Shown one piece after another: positions 14,515 to 21,648 of a stretch of 22,124 nucleotides of DNA (positions are counted from its first letter, which is position 1; every line of letters starts with the position of its first letter). Where the stretch lies: contig CAIKJM010000251.1 in NCBI GenBank assembly GCA_903827735.1, positions 1 through 22,124 on the forward strand, in the 5' to 3' direction. Origin of the DNA: an uncultured Rhodanobacter sp. (GTDB taxonomy: Bacteria; Pseudomonadota; Gammaproteobacteria; Xanthomonadales; Rhodanobacteraceae). A program made the translations under genes and the position numbers. Under the pieces are notes generated by a model, which made no database searches, had not been told where the DNA came from, and saw nothing but the letters and a program-made list of their open reading frames with translations.

Positions 14515-15242
14515 GCGCGCTTTTACGCTCTACCGCATCTTTTTGGTGCGTGGTGCCGGCCGCCGGTCGCGGCACGCGGGTCGGTGGCGACTGTCCCAAG
14601 CAATACCTCCCGCTGGCCGGGCGCTCGCTGATTCTGCACACGCTGGAACGCCTCGCCGCGCATCCGCGCATCGCCGGACTGCTGGTGACGCTCGGCTCGG
14701 CGGATGCGCACTGGCCGGGGATCGACGCGATGCACGGCAAGCCGGTGCTCACCGCCGTCGGCGGTGCCGAGCGCAGCGATTCGGTGCTGGCCGGACTCGA
14801 GGCGTTGCCATCTAACGTGAGCGCCGATGATTTTGTACTGGTCCACGATGCGGCCCGGCCTTGCGTGCGGCAGGCCGATATCAGCCGGTTGATCGATCTT
14901 TGCACGGTGGTGGACGGCGGCCTGCTCGGCGCGCCGCTGCGCGATACGCTCAAGCGCGCCAACGATGCCTCGCGCAGCATGGCCACCGAGCCGCGCGACG
15001 AGCGCTGGCGTGCGTTTACGCCGCAGATGTTTCGTCGCGGCCAGCTCAGTGCAGCCTTGCGCGATGTCGCTGCGCGCGGTGCCAAGATCAGCGACGAGGC
15101 GATGGCGATGGAGCAGGCCGGTTTCGCGCCGCTGCTGGTCGAAGGCGCCGAGGACAATATCAAGGTGACCACGGCGGCGGATTTCGCGCTGGCCGAGTTT
15201 CTACTTGCGAGGACGGGTGATGCGCATCGGCAACGGTTTTGA
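14511..15242 (+). CDS. ispD: 2-C-methyl-D-erythritol 4-phosphate cytidylyltransferase
   Basis: A 243-residue MEP-pathway enzyme that couples CTP with methylerythritol phosphate to give CDP-ME and pyrophosphate. Visible motifs: the nucleotide loop VVPAAGRGTRVGGDCPKQYLP (catalytic R23 and K30, equivalent to E. coli R20 and K27), the VLVHDAARPCV motif, and TDEAMAMEQ-like ISDEAMAMEQ near 190. GTG at 14511 is taken as the start, because it overlaps the ftsB stop (GTGA), an arrangement typical of coupled translation, and no ATG lies near the family's N-terminus. The 3' end overlaps ispF by 23 bases. Its co-substrate CTP is the product of PyrG, encoded in the same cluster. Confidence 0.96.
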   Translation: MSALLRSTASFWCVVPAAGRGTRVGGDCPKQYLPLAGRSLILHTLERLAAHPRIAGLLVTLGSADAHWPGIDAMHGKPVLTAVGGAERSDSVLAGLEALPSNVSADDFVLVHDAARPCVRQADISRLIDLCTVVDGGLLGAPLRDTLKRANDASRSMATEPRDERWRAFTPQMFRRGQLSAALRDVAARGAKISDEAMAMEQAGFAPLLVEGAEDNIKVTTAADFALAEFLLARTGDAHRQRF

Positions 15243-15693
15243 CGTCCACGCGTTCGGCGAAGGCGATCACGTGACCCTTGGCGGCGTGCGTGTGCCGCAC
15301 AGCCATGGCGTGATCGCGCATTCGGATGGCGACGTGGTCATCCACGCGCTGTGCGACGCGATTTTCGGCGCGCTGGCGCTGGGCGACATCGGCGTGCATT
15401 TTCCGCCGAGCGACGAACGCTGGCGCAACGCGGACAGCCGCCAGTTTCTTCGTCATGCGGCCACGCTGATGGCCCAGCACGGCTATGCCTTGGGCAATGC
15501 CGATATCACGGTGATCGGCGAGAGACCCAAAATTTCGCCATACGCGCAGGCGATGCGCGAATGCCTTGCGGCCGACCTCGATAGCGAGGTCGGCCGCATC
15601 AGCGTCAAGGCCACCACGACCGAGAAACTCGGCTTTACCGGGCGCAGCGAAGGCATCGCCGCGCAGGCCACCGTTCTGCTCGAGCGCCGCTGA
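15220..15693 (+). CDS. ispF: 2-C-methyl-D-erythritol 2,4-cyclodiphosphate synthase
   Basis: A 157-residue enzyme cyclising CDP-ME 2-phosphate to MEcPP with release of CMP, in the MEP isoprenoid pathway; the family forms trimers. The metal ligands D8, H10 (IGNGFDVHAF) and H42 (HSDGDVVIHAL) are all present, together with ALGDIGVHFPPSD and the C-terminal VKATTTEKLGFTGRSEGIAAQA. The start ATG at 15220 follows a GAGG site by 7 bases and matches the MRIG start of the family; a TTG 15 bases upstream is less likely. It overlaps ispD by 23 bases. D and F are separate genes here, not the fused IspDF of some alphaproteobacteria. Confidence 0.97.
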   Translation: MRIGNGFDVHAFGEGDHVTLGGVRVPHSHGVIAHSDGDVVIHALCDAIFGALALGDIGVHFPPSDERWRNADSRQFLRHAATLMAQHGYALGNADITVIGERPKISPYAQAMRECLAADLDSEVGRISVKATTTEKLGFTGRSEGIAAQATVLLERR

Positions 15694-15700
15694 GCGCTCG
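15681..15700 (+). other. Hairpin across the ispF stop codon
   Basis: CGAGCG (15681-15686) and CGCTCG (15695-15700) form a perfect 6-bp stem with an 8-base loop holding the ispF TGA. The following bases (TTGACATCATT) are only moderately T-rich, so this is at best an attenuating hairpin between ispF and truD. Confidence 0.3.
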
Positions 15701-15714
15701 TTGACATCATTAAA

Positions 15715-15731
15715 TACCGGCGTAGCCGGTG
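15715..15731 (+). promoter_or_regulatory. Hairpin abutting the truD ribosome site
   Basis: ACCGGC (15716-15721), a GTA loop and GCCGGT (15725-15730) form a perfect 6-bp stem, extendable by a U-G pair. The right arm overlaps the start of the GGTGGAG ribosome site (15729-15735) ahead of the ATG at 15739. In mRNA it could partly hide the site and tune truD translation. Inference from position only. Confidence 0.3.
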
Positions 15732-15738
15732 GAGCGTC

Positions 15739-16812
15739 ATGTCCGAATCCGAAGAGACTCCCGTTCAAGCGACATCGCCTGAACCCGTCGAGAGCGCATC
15801 GATCCATGCGCCGTTGCCGTGGGCTTACGGCGCGCCGCCGCTGAAGGCTCAGCTGCGCAGCACGCCGGACGATTTCCGGGTCGAGGAAGTGCTCGGTTAC
15901 GATGCCGACGGCCAGGGCGAACATGCGCTTCTCTGGGTGGAAAAACGCGGCGCCAATACCGACTGGGTGGCCAGAGAGCTGGCGAAATTCGCCGGCGTAT
16001 CGCAGGTCGCTATCGGCTACGCCGGCATGAAGGATCGGCACGCGGTGACGCGGCAGACCTTTTCCGTACAGCTGGCGGGCAAACCCGATCCGGACTGGTC
16101 GACGTTCCCGCACGCCGAGGTGAAAGTGCTGGCCGTCACACGACATTCGCGCAAGCTCAAGCGCGGCGCGCTGCGCGGCAATCGTTTCGTGCTGGTGCTG
16201 AGGCAGGTGCAGGGCGACCGCGAGGCCGCTGAACGGGTATTGCAGCAAATTGCCAAGCGCGGCGTGCCTAACTACTACGGCGAGCAGCGCTTCGGCCGCG
16301 AAGGCGGCAATGTGGCGCAGGCGCGCGCGATGTTCGCCGGGCGACGCGTGGAGCGCGACAAGCGCTCGTTCCTGCTGTCTGCCGCGCGTTCGCAGATATT
16401 CAACAGCGTGCTGGCCGCGCGCGTCGAAAAGGAGGCGTGGGATACTCCGCTCGATGGCGAGATCTGGGCGCTTGCCGGTTCGCGCTCCTGGTTCGGGCCG
16501 GAGCCCTTCAATGATGTGCTGGCCGAACGGCTGGCGCGTTTGGACATCCATCCGTCCGGGCCGCTGTGGGGACAGGGCGAGCTGCCCAGCAAGGATGCCG
16601 CCGGCGCACTGGAGCAATCCATCGCCGAAAGTTACCGTGATCTGGCCGCCGGTCTGGTCGCCGCACGCATGGATCAGGAGCGCCGGCCGCTGCGGCTGGT
16701 GCCGACGGATTTGAAATGGCGCTGGCTGGATGACGAGGCGCTGGAGCTTGCCTTTGAACTGCCGGCCGGCGCGTACGCCACCGTGGTGGTGCGCGAACTG
16801 GCGCAGAGCTGA
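15739..16812 (+). CDS. truD: tRNA pseudouridine(13) synthase
   Basis: A 357-residue enzyme that makes pseudouridine at position 13 of certain tRNAs. The catalytic aspartate D99 lies in GYAGMKDRHAVTRQ, the TruD-specific active-site motif. The NYYGEQRFGREGGN and SFLLSAARSQIFNSVLAARV motifs are also clear. Relative to E. coli, a polar N-terminal extension of about 20 residues precedes the first conserved stretch (PLPWAYGAPPLKAQLRSTPDDFRVEEV). The start ATG at 15739 has GGTGGAG close upstream. truD next to ispF and surE is the common gammaproteobacterial order. It ends 13 bases from the convergent Smr gene, and no terminator is visible between them. Confidence 0.96.
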   Translation: MSESEETPVQATSPEPVESASIHAPLPWAYGAPPLKAQLRSTPDDFRVEEVLGYDADGQGEHALLWVEKRGANTDWVARELAKFAGVSQVAIGYAGMKDRHAVTRQTFSVQLAGKPDPDWSTFPHAEVKVLAVTRHSRKLKRGALRGNRFVLVLRQVQGDREAAERVLQQIAKRGVPNYYGEQRFGREGGNVAQARAMFAGRRVERDKRSFLLSAARSQIFNSVLAARVEKEAWDTPLDGEIWALAGSRSWFGPEPFNDVLAERLARLDIHPSGPLWGQGELPSKDAAGALEQSIAESYRDLAAGLVAARMDQERRPLRLVPTDLKWRWLDDEALELAFELPAGAYATVVVRELAQS

Positions 16813-16825
16813 TCGGGCGACGCGC

Positions 16826-17371
16826 TTAACCTTTCAGCAGAACAACGACCGCACCGGTTCCACCTTGCGCGGGACGCGCCGAGGCGAAGGCGATCACGTC
16901 ATCGCGCCGGCGCAGCATGCGATCGGTCAGGCCTTTCAACACCGGCCCGGCGGCGCGTGAGCGCAGGCCCTTGCCGTGCACGATGCGCACGCAGCGCAGC
17001 CCGTTCTGTTTGGCTTCGGCGAGAAACATGATGATGGTCGACTGCGCCGCGGCGGCATTCATCTGATGCAGATCGATGTCGTCCTGCACGCTGAACTGGC
17101 CGCGCTTGAGCTGGCGCAACAGCTTGGGCGAATAACCATCGCGCAGAAAGCTGAGTTCCTCGCCCACTTCCAGCACGGCTGGATCGAACGCCATGTCGAG
17201 CAGCTCGCCGGGCACCGCCGCCTCGTCCGCTTCGAACATGTGCGGATGCGGCTCGGGTTTGGGAGCAGTCGGTGGCGCAGCGACCGAGTTGAGCTTGCGC
17301 ACCTCGCCGATCGACTCGCGAAACAGTCGGCTGTCGTCGTCATTGATCGGAGCGGATGCGCGGCGCTTCAT
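16826..17371 (-). CDS. Smr-domain protein (putative DNA/RNA endonuclease)
   Basis: A 181-residue protein with an N-terminal region of about 90 polar residues, followed by a C-terminal Smr domain (about 95-180). Smr signatures seen: DIDLHQM (98-104, the LDxH motif), IVHGKGLRS (130-138, the HGxG motif) and GGTGAVVVLL (170-179). Stand-alone Smr proteins of this size (YdaL/SmrA-like) are nucleases or RNA-binding proteins of uncertain role. In recent work the domain is linked to cleavage of mRNA at collided ribosomes. It is the only minus-strand gene between pyrG and nlpD. The start is the ATG at 17369-17371; no strong ribosome site is visible. The gap to surE is 169 bases. Confidence 0.9.
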   Translation of the reverse strand: MKRRASAPINDDDSRLFRESIGEVRKLNSVAAPPTAPKPEPHPHMFEADEAAVPGELLDMAFDPAVLEVGEELSFLRDGYSPKLLRQLKRGQFSVQDDIDLHQMNAAAAQSTIIMFLAEAKQNGLRCVRIVHGKGLRSRAAGPVLKGLTDRMLRRRDDVIAFASARPAQGGTGAVVVLLKG

Positions 17372-17540
17372 GGGCCCATGCTAACCAAACCGCTGGTGAT
17401 GGTGCGAATGCGCATGGCCGCAGTCGATGCGCGCAGTCTAAGGCGTGTGAAACCGGCCACCCGCTCCGGTAGACTTCAACAGTTAAGGCGCGTCGCGAGA
17501 ATTACTACAACGCGTCGCCGTCAGCTATCAACGGAGCCTC

Positions 17541-18338
17541 ATGCGAGTACTGGTTAGCAATGATGATGGTGTGGACGCCCCCGGCATCCATGTGCTCGCC
17601 GAGCGCTTGCGCGAAGTCGGCGAAGTAACCGTGGTGGCGCCCGATCGCGATCGCTCCGGCGCCAGCAACTCGCTGACGCTGGATTCGCCGCTGCGCGTGC
17701 TGCCGATGGGCAACGGCTACTTCCGCGTAGCCGGCACGCCGACCGACTGCGTGCATCTGGCGCTGGCCGGATTGCTCGACGAAGAACCCGATATCGTCGT
17801 CTCCGGCATCAACAACTCGGCCAATCTCGGCGACGACGTGATTTACTCCGGCACGGTGTCCGCAGCGATGGAAGGCCGTTTCCTCGGGCTGCCCGCCATT
17901 GCGGTGTCGCTGGTGACCAAGGACCACAACGGGAAGCACTACGATTCGGCGGCGCAAGCCGTGCTGCTGCTAATGCAGCGCCTGCTGGTCGATCCGCTGC
18001 CGGCCGACACGATACTCAACGTCAACGTGCCGGACCGGCCGTGGGCGGAAATCAAGGGTTTTGAAGTGACCCGTCTTGGCCGCCGCCATCGTGCCGCGCC
18101 GTCGGTAGCGCAAACCGATCCACGCGGTCGGCCGATCTGGTGGATCGGCCCGGCGGGCGAGGTGGACGACGACAGTCCCGGCACCGATTTCAACGCGGTG
18201 CAGCGCGGTTTTATTTCGGTCACGCCGATCCACGTCGATCTGACCCGTTTTCAGGCGCTGGAAAAAGTCAGTAGCTGGATCGAGGACCTGAGCGACAGCG
18301 TGAAGCGCGATCGCACCGCCGCGCATGAGGTGGTCTAA
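17541..18338 (+). CDS. surE: 5'/3'-nucleotidase SurE
   Basis: A 265-residue metal-dependent phosphatase acting on nucleoside 5'- and 3'-monophosphates, linked to stationary-phase survival. The metal site is intact: D8 and D9 (VSNDDGVDAPG), S39 (DRSGASNS) and N91 (SGINNSANLGDDVIYSGTVSAAMEG). The start ATG at 17541 is preceded by GGAG with 5-base spacing. The 170 bases upstream contain no other gene, so a promoter is expected there, though no convincing -35/-10 pair was found. pcm follows after 3 bases, an arrangement conserved across gammaproteobacteria. Confidence 0.97.
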   Translation: MRVLVSNDDGVDAPGIHVLAERLREVGEVTVVAPDRDRSGASNSLTLDSPLRVLPMGNGYFRVAGTPTDCVHLALAGLLDEEPDIVVSGINNSANLGDDVIYSGTVSAAMEGRFLGLPAIAVSLVTKDHNGKHYDSAAQAVLLLMQRLLVDPLPADTILNVNVPDRPWAEIKGFEVTRLGRRHRAAPSVAQTDPRGRPIWWIGPAGEVDDDSPGTDFNAVQRGFISVTPIHVDLTRFQALEKVSSWIEDLSDSVKRDRTAAHEVV

Positions 18339-18341
18339 GCG

Positions 18342-19037
18342 ATGACCGTTTATCGACTGCCGGCGTCGGAGTTGAAAGGTGAGGGCATGACCTCGCAGCG
18401 TGCGCGCGACCGCCTGGCCGTGAGCCTGAAAGAAAGCGGCATCCGCGATACGCGGGTCATCGAGGTGATTCGCGACCTGCCGCGTCATCACTTCATCGAT
18501 CAGGCGCTGCACTCGCGTGCCTATGAAAACACCGCGCTCCCGATTGGCCACGGCCAGACCATTTCGCAGCCTTGGGTCGTGGCACGCATGACCGAGGTGC
18601 TGCTGGAACATTTCGACGCCAAGCAAGGCATGCCGAAAAAGGTGCTGGAGATCGGTACCGGCTCGGGCTACCAGGCCGCCGTGCTCGCGGCGCTGGTGCC
18701 GGAGCTTTTCACGGTCGAGCGTATCGAAGAGCTGCTGCGCCAGGCGCGCCGACGCTTTCGCCAGCTAGGCATCACCAATCTGCGCTCCAAGCATGACGAC
18801 GGCAAGCTCGGCTGGTCGGACGAAGCGCCGTTCGACGCGATCATCCTCACCGCGGCAGGCGATACGATTCCTACGCGCATCCTCGACCAACTCACGCCCT
18901 CCGGCGTGCTGGTAGCCCCCGTCGGTTCGGCCAGCAGCCAGACGCTGATCCGCATGCGCGGCGATGGTGCAGGCGATTTCATCCAGGAAGAGCTGGGTCC
19001 GGTGAGCTTCGTACCACTACTCGGCGGGATCGGCTGA
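18342..19037 (+). CDS. pcm: Protein-L-isoaspartate O-methyltransferase
   Basis: A 231-residue SAM-dependent methyltransferase that starts repair of isoaspartyl residues in aged proteins. Motifs: the YENTALPIGHGQTISQPWVVARM substrate region with S75, SAM motif I VLEIGTGSGY (101-110), and the C-terminal LTPSGVLVAPVG. Two starts are possible. ATG 18342 lies directly after the surE stop with GAGGTGG upstream. ATG 18387 has a stronger AAAGGTGAGG and begins at the conserved MTSQRARDRL. I keep 18342 because I recall similar extensions in xanthomonad homologues. The stop shares one base with the yqaA start. Confidence 0.96.
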   Translation: MTVYRLPASELKGEGMTSQRARDRLAVSLKESGIRDTRVIEVIRDLPRHHFIDQALHSRAYENTALPIGHGQTISQPWVVARMTEVLLEHFDAKQGMPKKVLEIGTGSGYQAAVLAALVPELFTVERIEELLRQARRRFRQLGITNLRSKHDDGKLGWSDEAPFDAIILTAAGDTIPTRILDQLTPSGVLVAPVGSASSQTLIRMRGDGAGDFIQEELGPVSFVPLLGGIG

Positions 19038-19645
19038 TGCGACTGTTTGGAAAACTCTACGCTCAGGCGCTGGTCTGGGCGCGCAGCCCGAAAGCGATTT
19101 ACTACCTTGCCGGATTGAGTTTCGTCGAAGCCTTCATCTTTCCGATTCCGCCGGAGGTGATGCTGGCGCCGATGATGCTGGGCAAACGGCACAAAGCCTT
19201 CCACTTCGCGAACCTAAGCCTGCTCTTTTCGCTGCTCGGCGCCCTGGTCGGATACGCGTTGGGCCACTGGGCATTTCAGGCGTTGCGGCCGGTGCTCGAT
19301 TCGCTGCACCTGCTGGCGCCGATCGAGCAAGGGGTGACCGTGCTGCGGCAGCAGATGGCGCAGCACCAGTGGGGGTTGTTCAGCGTATTGATTCTGGCGG
19401 CGCTGCAGCCGGTGGTGCCAATGAAGTTCGTGACCTGGGCGTGCGGCATCATCGGCGTGCCGGTGCTGCCGTTCCTCGCCTGCATCGGGCTCGGGCGTGG
19501 CAAGCGGGTATTGCTGCTGGCGCTGCTAATTCGTCTGTTCGGAGAGCGCGCCGAACGCATTTTGCATAAATACATCGAATGGATTGGCTGGACCGCGCTG
19601 GTATTGCTCGGCCTGCTGCTGGTCTGGTGGGTATGGCTGCGTTGA
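19037..19645 (+). CDS. yqaA: YqaA family membrane protein (DedA/VTT-like)
   Basis: A 202-residue inner-membrane protein with four or five predicted helices (about 22-45, 57-78, 112-135, 137-160 and 182-200). It has DedA/VTT-type features: SFVEAFIFPIPPEVML near the first helix, and a PVVPMKFVTWACGIIGVP segment with the proline/glycine pattern of the family. DedA/VTT proteins are thought to act in membrane lipid or proton-linked transport; YqaA itself is poorly studied. The ATG overlaps the pcm stop by one base, so translation is probably coupled. nlpD follows after about 65 bases. Confidence 0.88.
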   Translation: MRLFGKLYAQALVWARSPKAIYYLAGLSFVEAFIFPIPPEVMLAPMMLGKRHKAFHFANLSLLFSLLGALVGYALGHWAFQALRPVLDSLHLLAPIEQGVTVLRQQMAQHQWGLFSVLILAALQPVVPMKFVTWACGIIGVPVLPFLACIGLGRGKRVLLLALLIRLFGERAERILHKYIEWIGWTALVLLGLLLVWWVWLR

Positions 19646-19710
19646 GAAGAGGCTGTCCCATCTCGCTAACAGGTATGAAAAAGGAATTGCGCCTAGGTAT
19701 GCTGATCCCC

Positions 19711-20763
19711 ATGAATGGAACGACCTTGAATCGACCGGCCGTACGCCGACATTTGCCTTTGCTGGCGCTCGCGCTCGCTTCGTCGATGCTAGCTGCTTGC
19801 GACACCATGCATAGCTCCGTGGTCGTCGAGCCCGCGGCTGGCGGCGGCAACTACAGCAGCGGACAGATCGTGGGCCCAGCCGCGCATACCTCGATTCCCG
19901 GTGGCAGCTATCAGGTGGTTAAGGGCGACACGCTGTACTCCATCGCCTTTCGCAACAAGGTGGACTTTCGCGATTTGGCGCAGTGGAATGGGGTCGCTGC
20001 GCCGTACACGATTCATCCGGGGCAGCGGCTAAAGCTGTCTCCGGCAACAACGGCAGGAGCCGTCGCCGCCAATCGCCCGAGCAGCCCGGTTTCGCCAGCG
20101 CCGCTGCCGGCAACTGCTCAAGCAGTGGCACCCGTTCATTCCGCATCGGCTCCTCCAGCTGCATCGGCGCCCATGTTCGAGCCGGTGGCTTCCTCGTCAA
20201 CGCCCAAGCCGCCGAGCGTGGCAGCCGTGGCGGCCGCGCCAGCGAGTTCTGTGCCGCCGAAAGCCACCGCGCCCGCGCCGTCAGGCACGTCCAGCGTGGT
20301 GCCGGTGGCCGGGGTCAAGACGCCATCGCCGGCCGTGCTGCCGCCACCGGCCCCCGCACAGGCGGTTTCCACCGGGCCCGCACGCGTGGTAAGCGGCGTG
20401 ACCTGGCGCTGGCCGGCGCAGGGCACGTTGATCAAGCGCTTCCAGCCGGGCGATGCGATCCCGGGTATCGAAATCGGCGGCAACGCCGGAGACGCTGTGC
20501 ACGCGGCGGCCGATGGCGTGGTGGTTTACAGCGGTAACGGGCTGGTGGGTTACGGCGAGCTGGTCATCATCAAGCATAGTGACAGCTTCCTGTCGGCGTA
20601 CGGCCACAACAGCAAGCGCCTGGTGAAGGAAGGGCAGCGCGTCACGGCCGGCCAGCAGATCGCCGAAATGGGCTCGACCGGCGCCACGCGCAACGAACTC
20701 GAATTCCAGATTCGCAAGGACGGCAACCCGGTCGATCCGTTGGGCTACCTGCCGCCGCACTGA
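19711..20763 (+). CDS. nlpD: NlpD-like murein hydrolase activator lipoprotein (LysM plus degenerate LytM/M23)
   Basis: About 350 residues. A lipoprotein signal peptide ends in the lipobox SMLAAC (lipid-bearing C30). A LysM peptidoglycan-binding domain follows (67-109, YQVVKGDTLYSIAF), then an Ala/Pro/Ser-rich linker (about 111-238) and a C-terminal LytM/M23 domain (about 245-350). In the LytM domain both His of the catalytic HxH are Glu (E329, E331 in NELEF), and the His of HxxxD is missing (GIEIGG). It should therefore be enzymatically inactive, like E. coli NlpD, which activates the amidase AmiC at the septum. ATGs at 19675 and 19699 are also in frame; 19711 gives the most typical signal-peptide length, but no start has a strong ribosome site. 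rpoS does not follow. Confidence 0.9.
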   Translation: MNGTTLNRPAVRRHLPLLALALASSMLAACDTMHSSVVVEPAAGGGNYSSGQIVGPAAHTSIPGGSYQVVKGDTLYSIAFRNKVDFRDLAQWNGVAAPYTIHPGQRLKLSPATTAGAVAANRPSSPVSPAPLPATAQAVAPVHSASAPPAASAPMFEPVASSSTPKPPSVAAVAAAPASSVPPKATAPAPSGTSSVVPVAGVKTPSPAVLPPPAPAQAVSTGPARVVSGVTWRWPAQGTLIKRFQPGDAIPGIEIGGNAGDAVHAAADGVVVYSGNGLVGYGELVIIKHSDSFLSAYGHNSKRLVKEGQRVTAGQQIAEMGSTGATRNELEFQIRKDGNPVDPLGYLPPH

Positions 20764-20773
20764 AAAGCCGAAG

Positions 20774-21175
20774 TTAGTTCGAGGCCGGTGACGAGAGCGC
20801 TGGAGTTGGCAGAATGAATCCGGCAATCACCCGCCGCCCCTCGCCGGCAAGCAGGTTGTAGGTGCGCGCGGCGGCGGCGTTGTCCATCACTTCGATGCCG
20901 ATGTTCCGGCGCAGAAACCCCGCCATGAAGGCTGCAGAAGGAAACGTCTGGCGCGGCCCGGTACCGAGAATCACCAGCTCCGGCTGCAGCGCCAGCATGG
21001 CTTCGACGTGCTCGGCGTCCAGCTGGCTGGCGGCATCGACGGCCCAGTTCTCGATGGCCTGATCCGGCGCCAGGAGAAAGCTGCGGCTCAGTTCACGATC
21101 AAGCAGGGTAATGCTGTGCTGGCCAACGCGACGAACCAATAGATAGCCATCGGCTTGTTCGAGTGACAGATCCAT
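20774..21175 (-). CDS. Mth938-like domain protein (DUF498 family)
   Basis: A 133-residue small protein of the Mth938-like/DUF498 family, related to the mitochondrial complex I assembly factor NDUFAF3. Family features seen: a short beta-rich start (ADGYLLVRRVGQHSITL), the core motif PELVILGTGPRQTFPSAAF (about 65-83), and the GIEVMDNAAAARTYNLLAGEGRRVIAGFILP end. The bacterial function is not established; it has no signal peptide. It is transcribed after yhbY, with the TGA of yhbY and this ATG sharing one base (TGATG), which strongly suggests coupled translation. It is convergent with nlpD, 10 bases away, with no clear terminator between them. Confidence 0.9.
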   Translation of the reverse strand: MDLSLEQADGYLLVRRVGQHSITLLDRELSRSFLLAPDQAIENWAVDAASQLDAEHVEAMLALQPELVILGTGPRQTFPSAAFMAGFLRRNIGIEVMDNAAAARTYNLLAGEGRRVIAGFILPTPALSSPASN

Positions 21176-21471
21176 CAGCGCGGCAGGGCGATCTTCGGCT
21201 CGTCGACGTTGCGCCGGAAAAGCACCACGACGTGACCGATCTTGTGGATGGTTTCGGCCTCGGTGCCCGAGGTCAGGGTGTCGATCTGGGCCTCACGCTC
21301 TTCCTTGTCCCCGCCGGAAAGCTTGACCTTGACCAGCTCGTGCTGGCTCAACGCCAGTCCGAGCTCCTTGACCACCGCGTCGCTGGCACCCTTGTTACCA
21401 AGAAGAATCACCGGGCTCAGATCGTGGGCGAGGCTGCGCAGATAACGGATCTGCGAGGAGGAAAGGGCCAT
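21175..21471 (-). CDS. yhbY: YhbY-type ribosome assembly RNA-binding protein (CRM domain)
   Basis: A 98-residue single CRM-domain protein, with the conserved start LSSSQIRYLRSLAHDLSPVILLGNKG, the GNKG RNA-binding loop at 25-28, and the ELVKVKL strand. E. coli YhbY associates with pre-50S ribosomal particles. It is divergent from rlmE, which modifies 23S rRNA, the same arrangement as yhbY and rlmE-ftsH in E. coli, so the pair fits 50S subunit maturation. Between the two starts lie 177 bases that must hold both promoters; I could not assign convincing boxes. Confidence 0.94.
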   Translation of the reverse strand: MALSSSQIRYLRSLAHDLSPVILLGNKGASDAVVKELGLALSQHELVKVKLSGGDKEEREAQIDTLTSGTEAETIHKIGHVVVLFRRNVDEPKIALPR

Positions 21472-21648
21472 GTCGTACGTACTCGATTCGCTGTCATTCG
21501 ACGTCTAAGGGTATCATGCGTCCACAAGCCGCACGTCGAAAAACATTCGGTCGTCACAGGTGATGAGCGATTTTCTGTACTGTCTCTATCGTCAGCGCGT
21601 GTTTTCTCGGCATTTCAGCAATTCCTCTTCTTCTGGCTGTCTCCGATC

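Noticed and set aside
15701..15716. TTGACA and TAAATA as a truD promoter
   Set aside because: The two hexamers are only 4 bases apart, far too close for a sigma-70 promoter.
15160..16617. 485-codon open frame antisense to ispF and truD
   Set aside because: Shadow frame with no recognisable motif; the plus-strand genes have full catalytic motifs.
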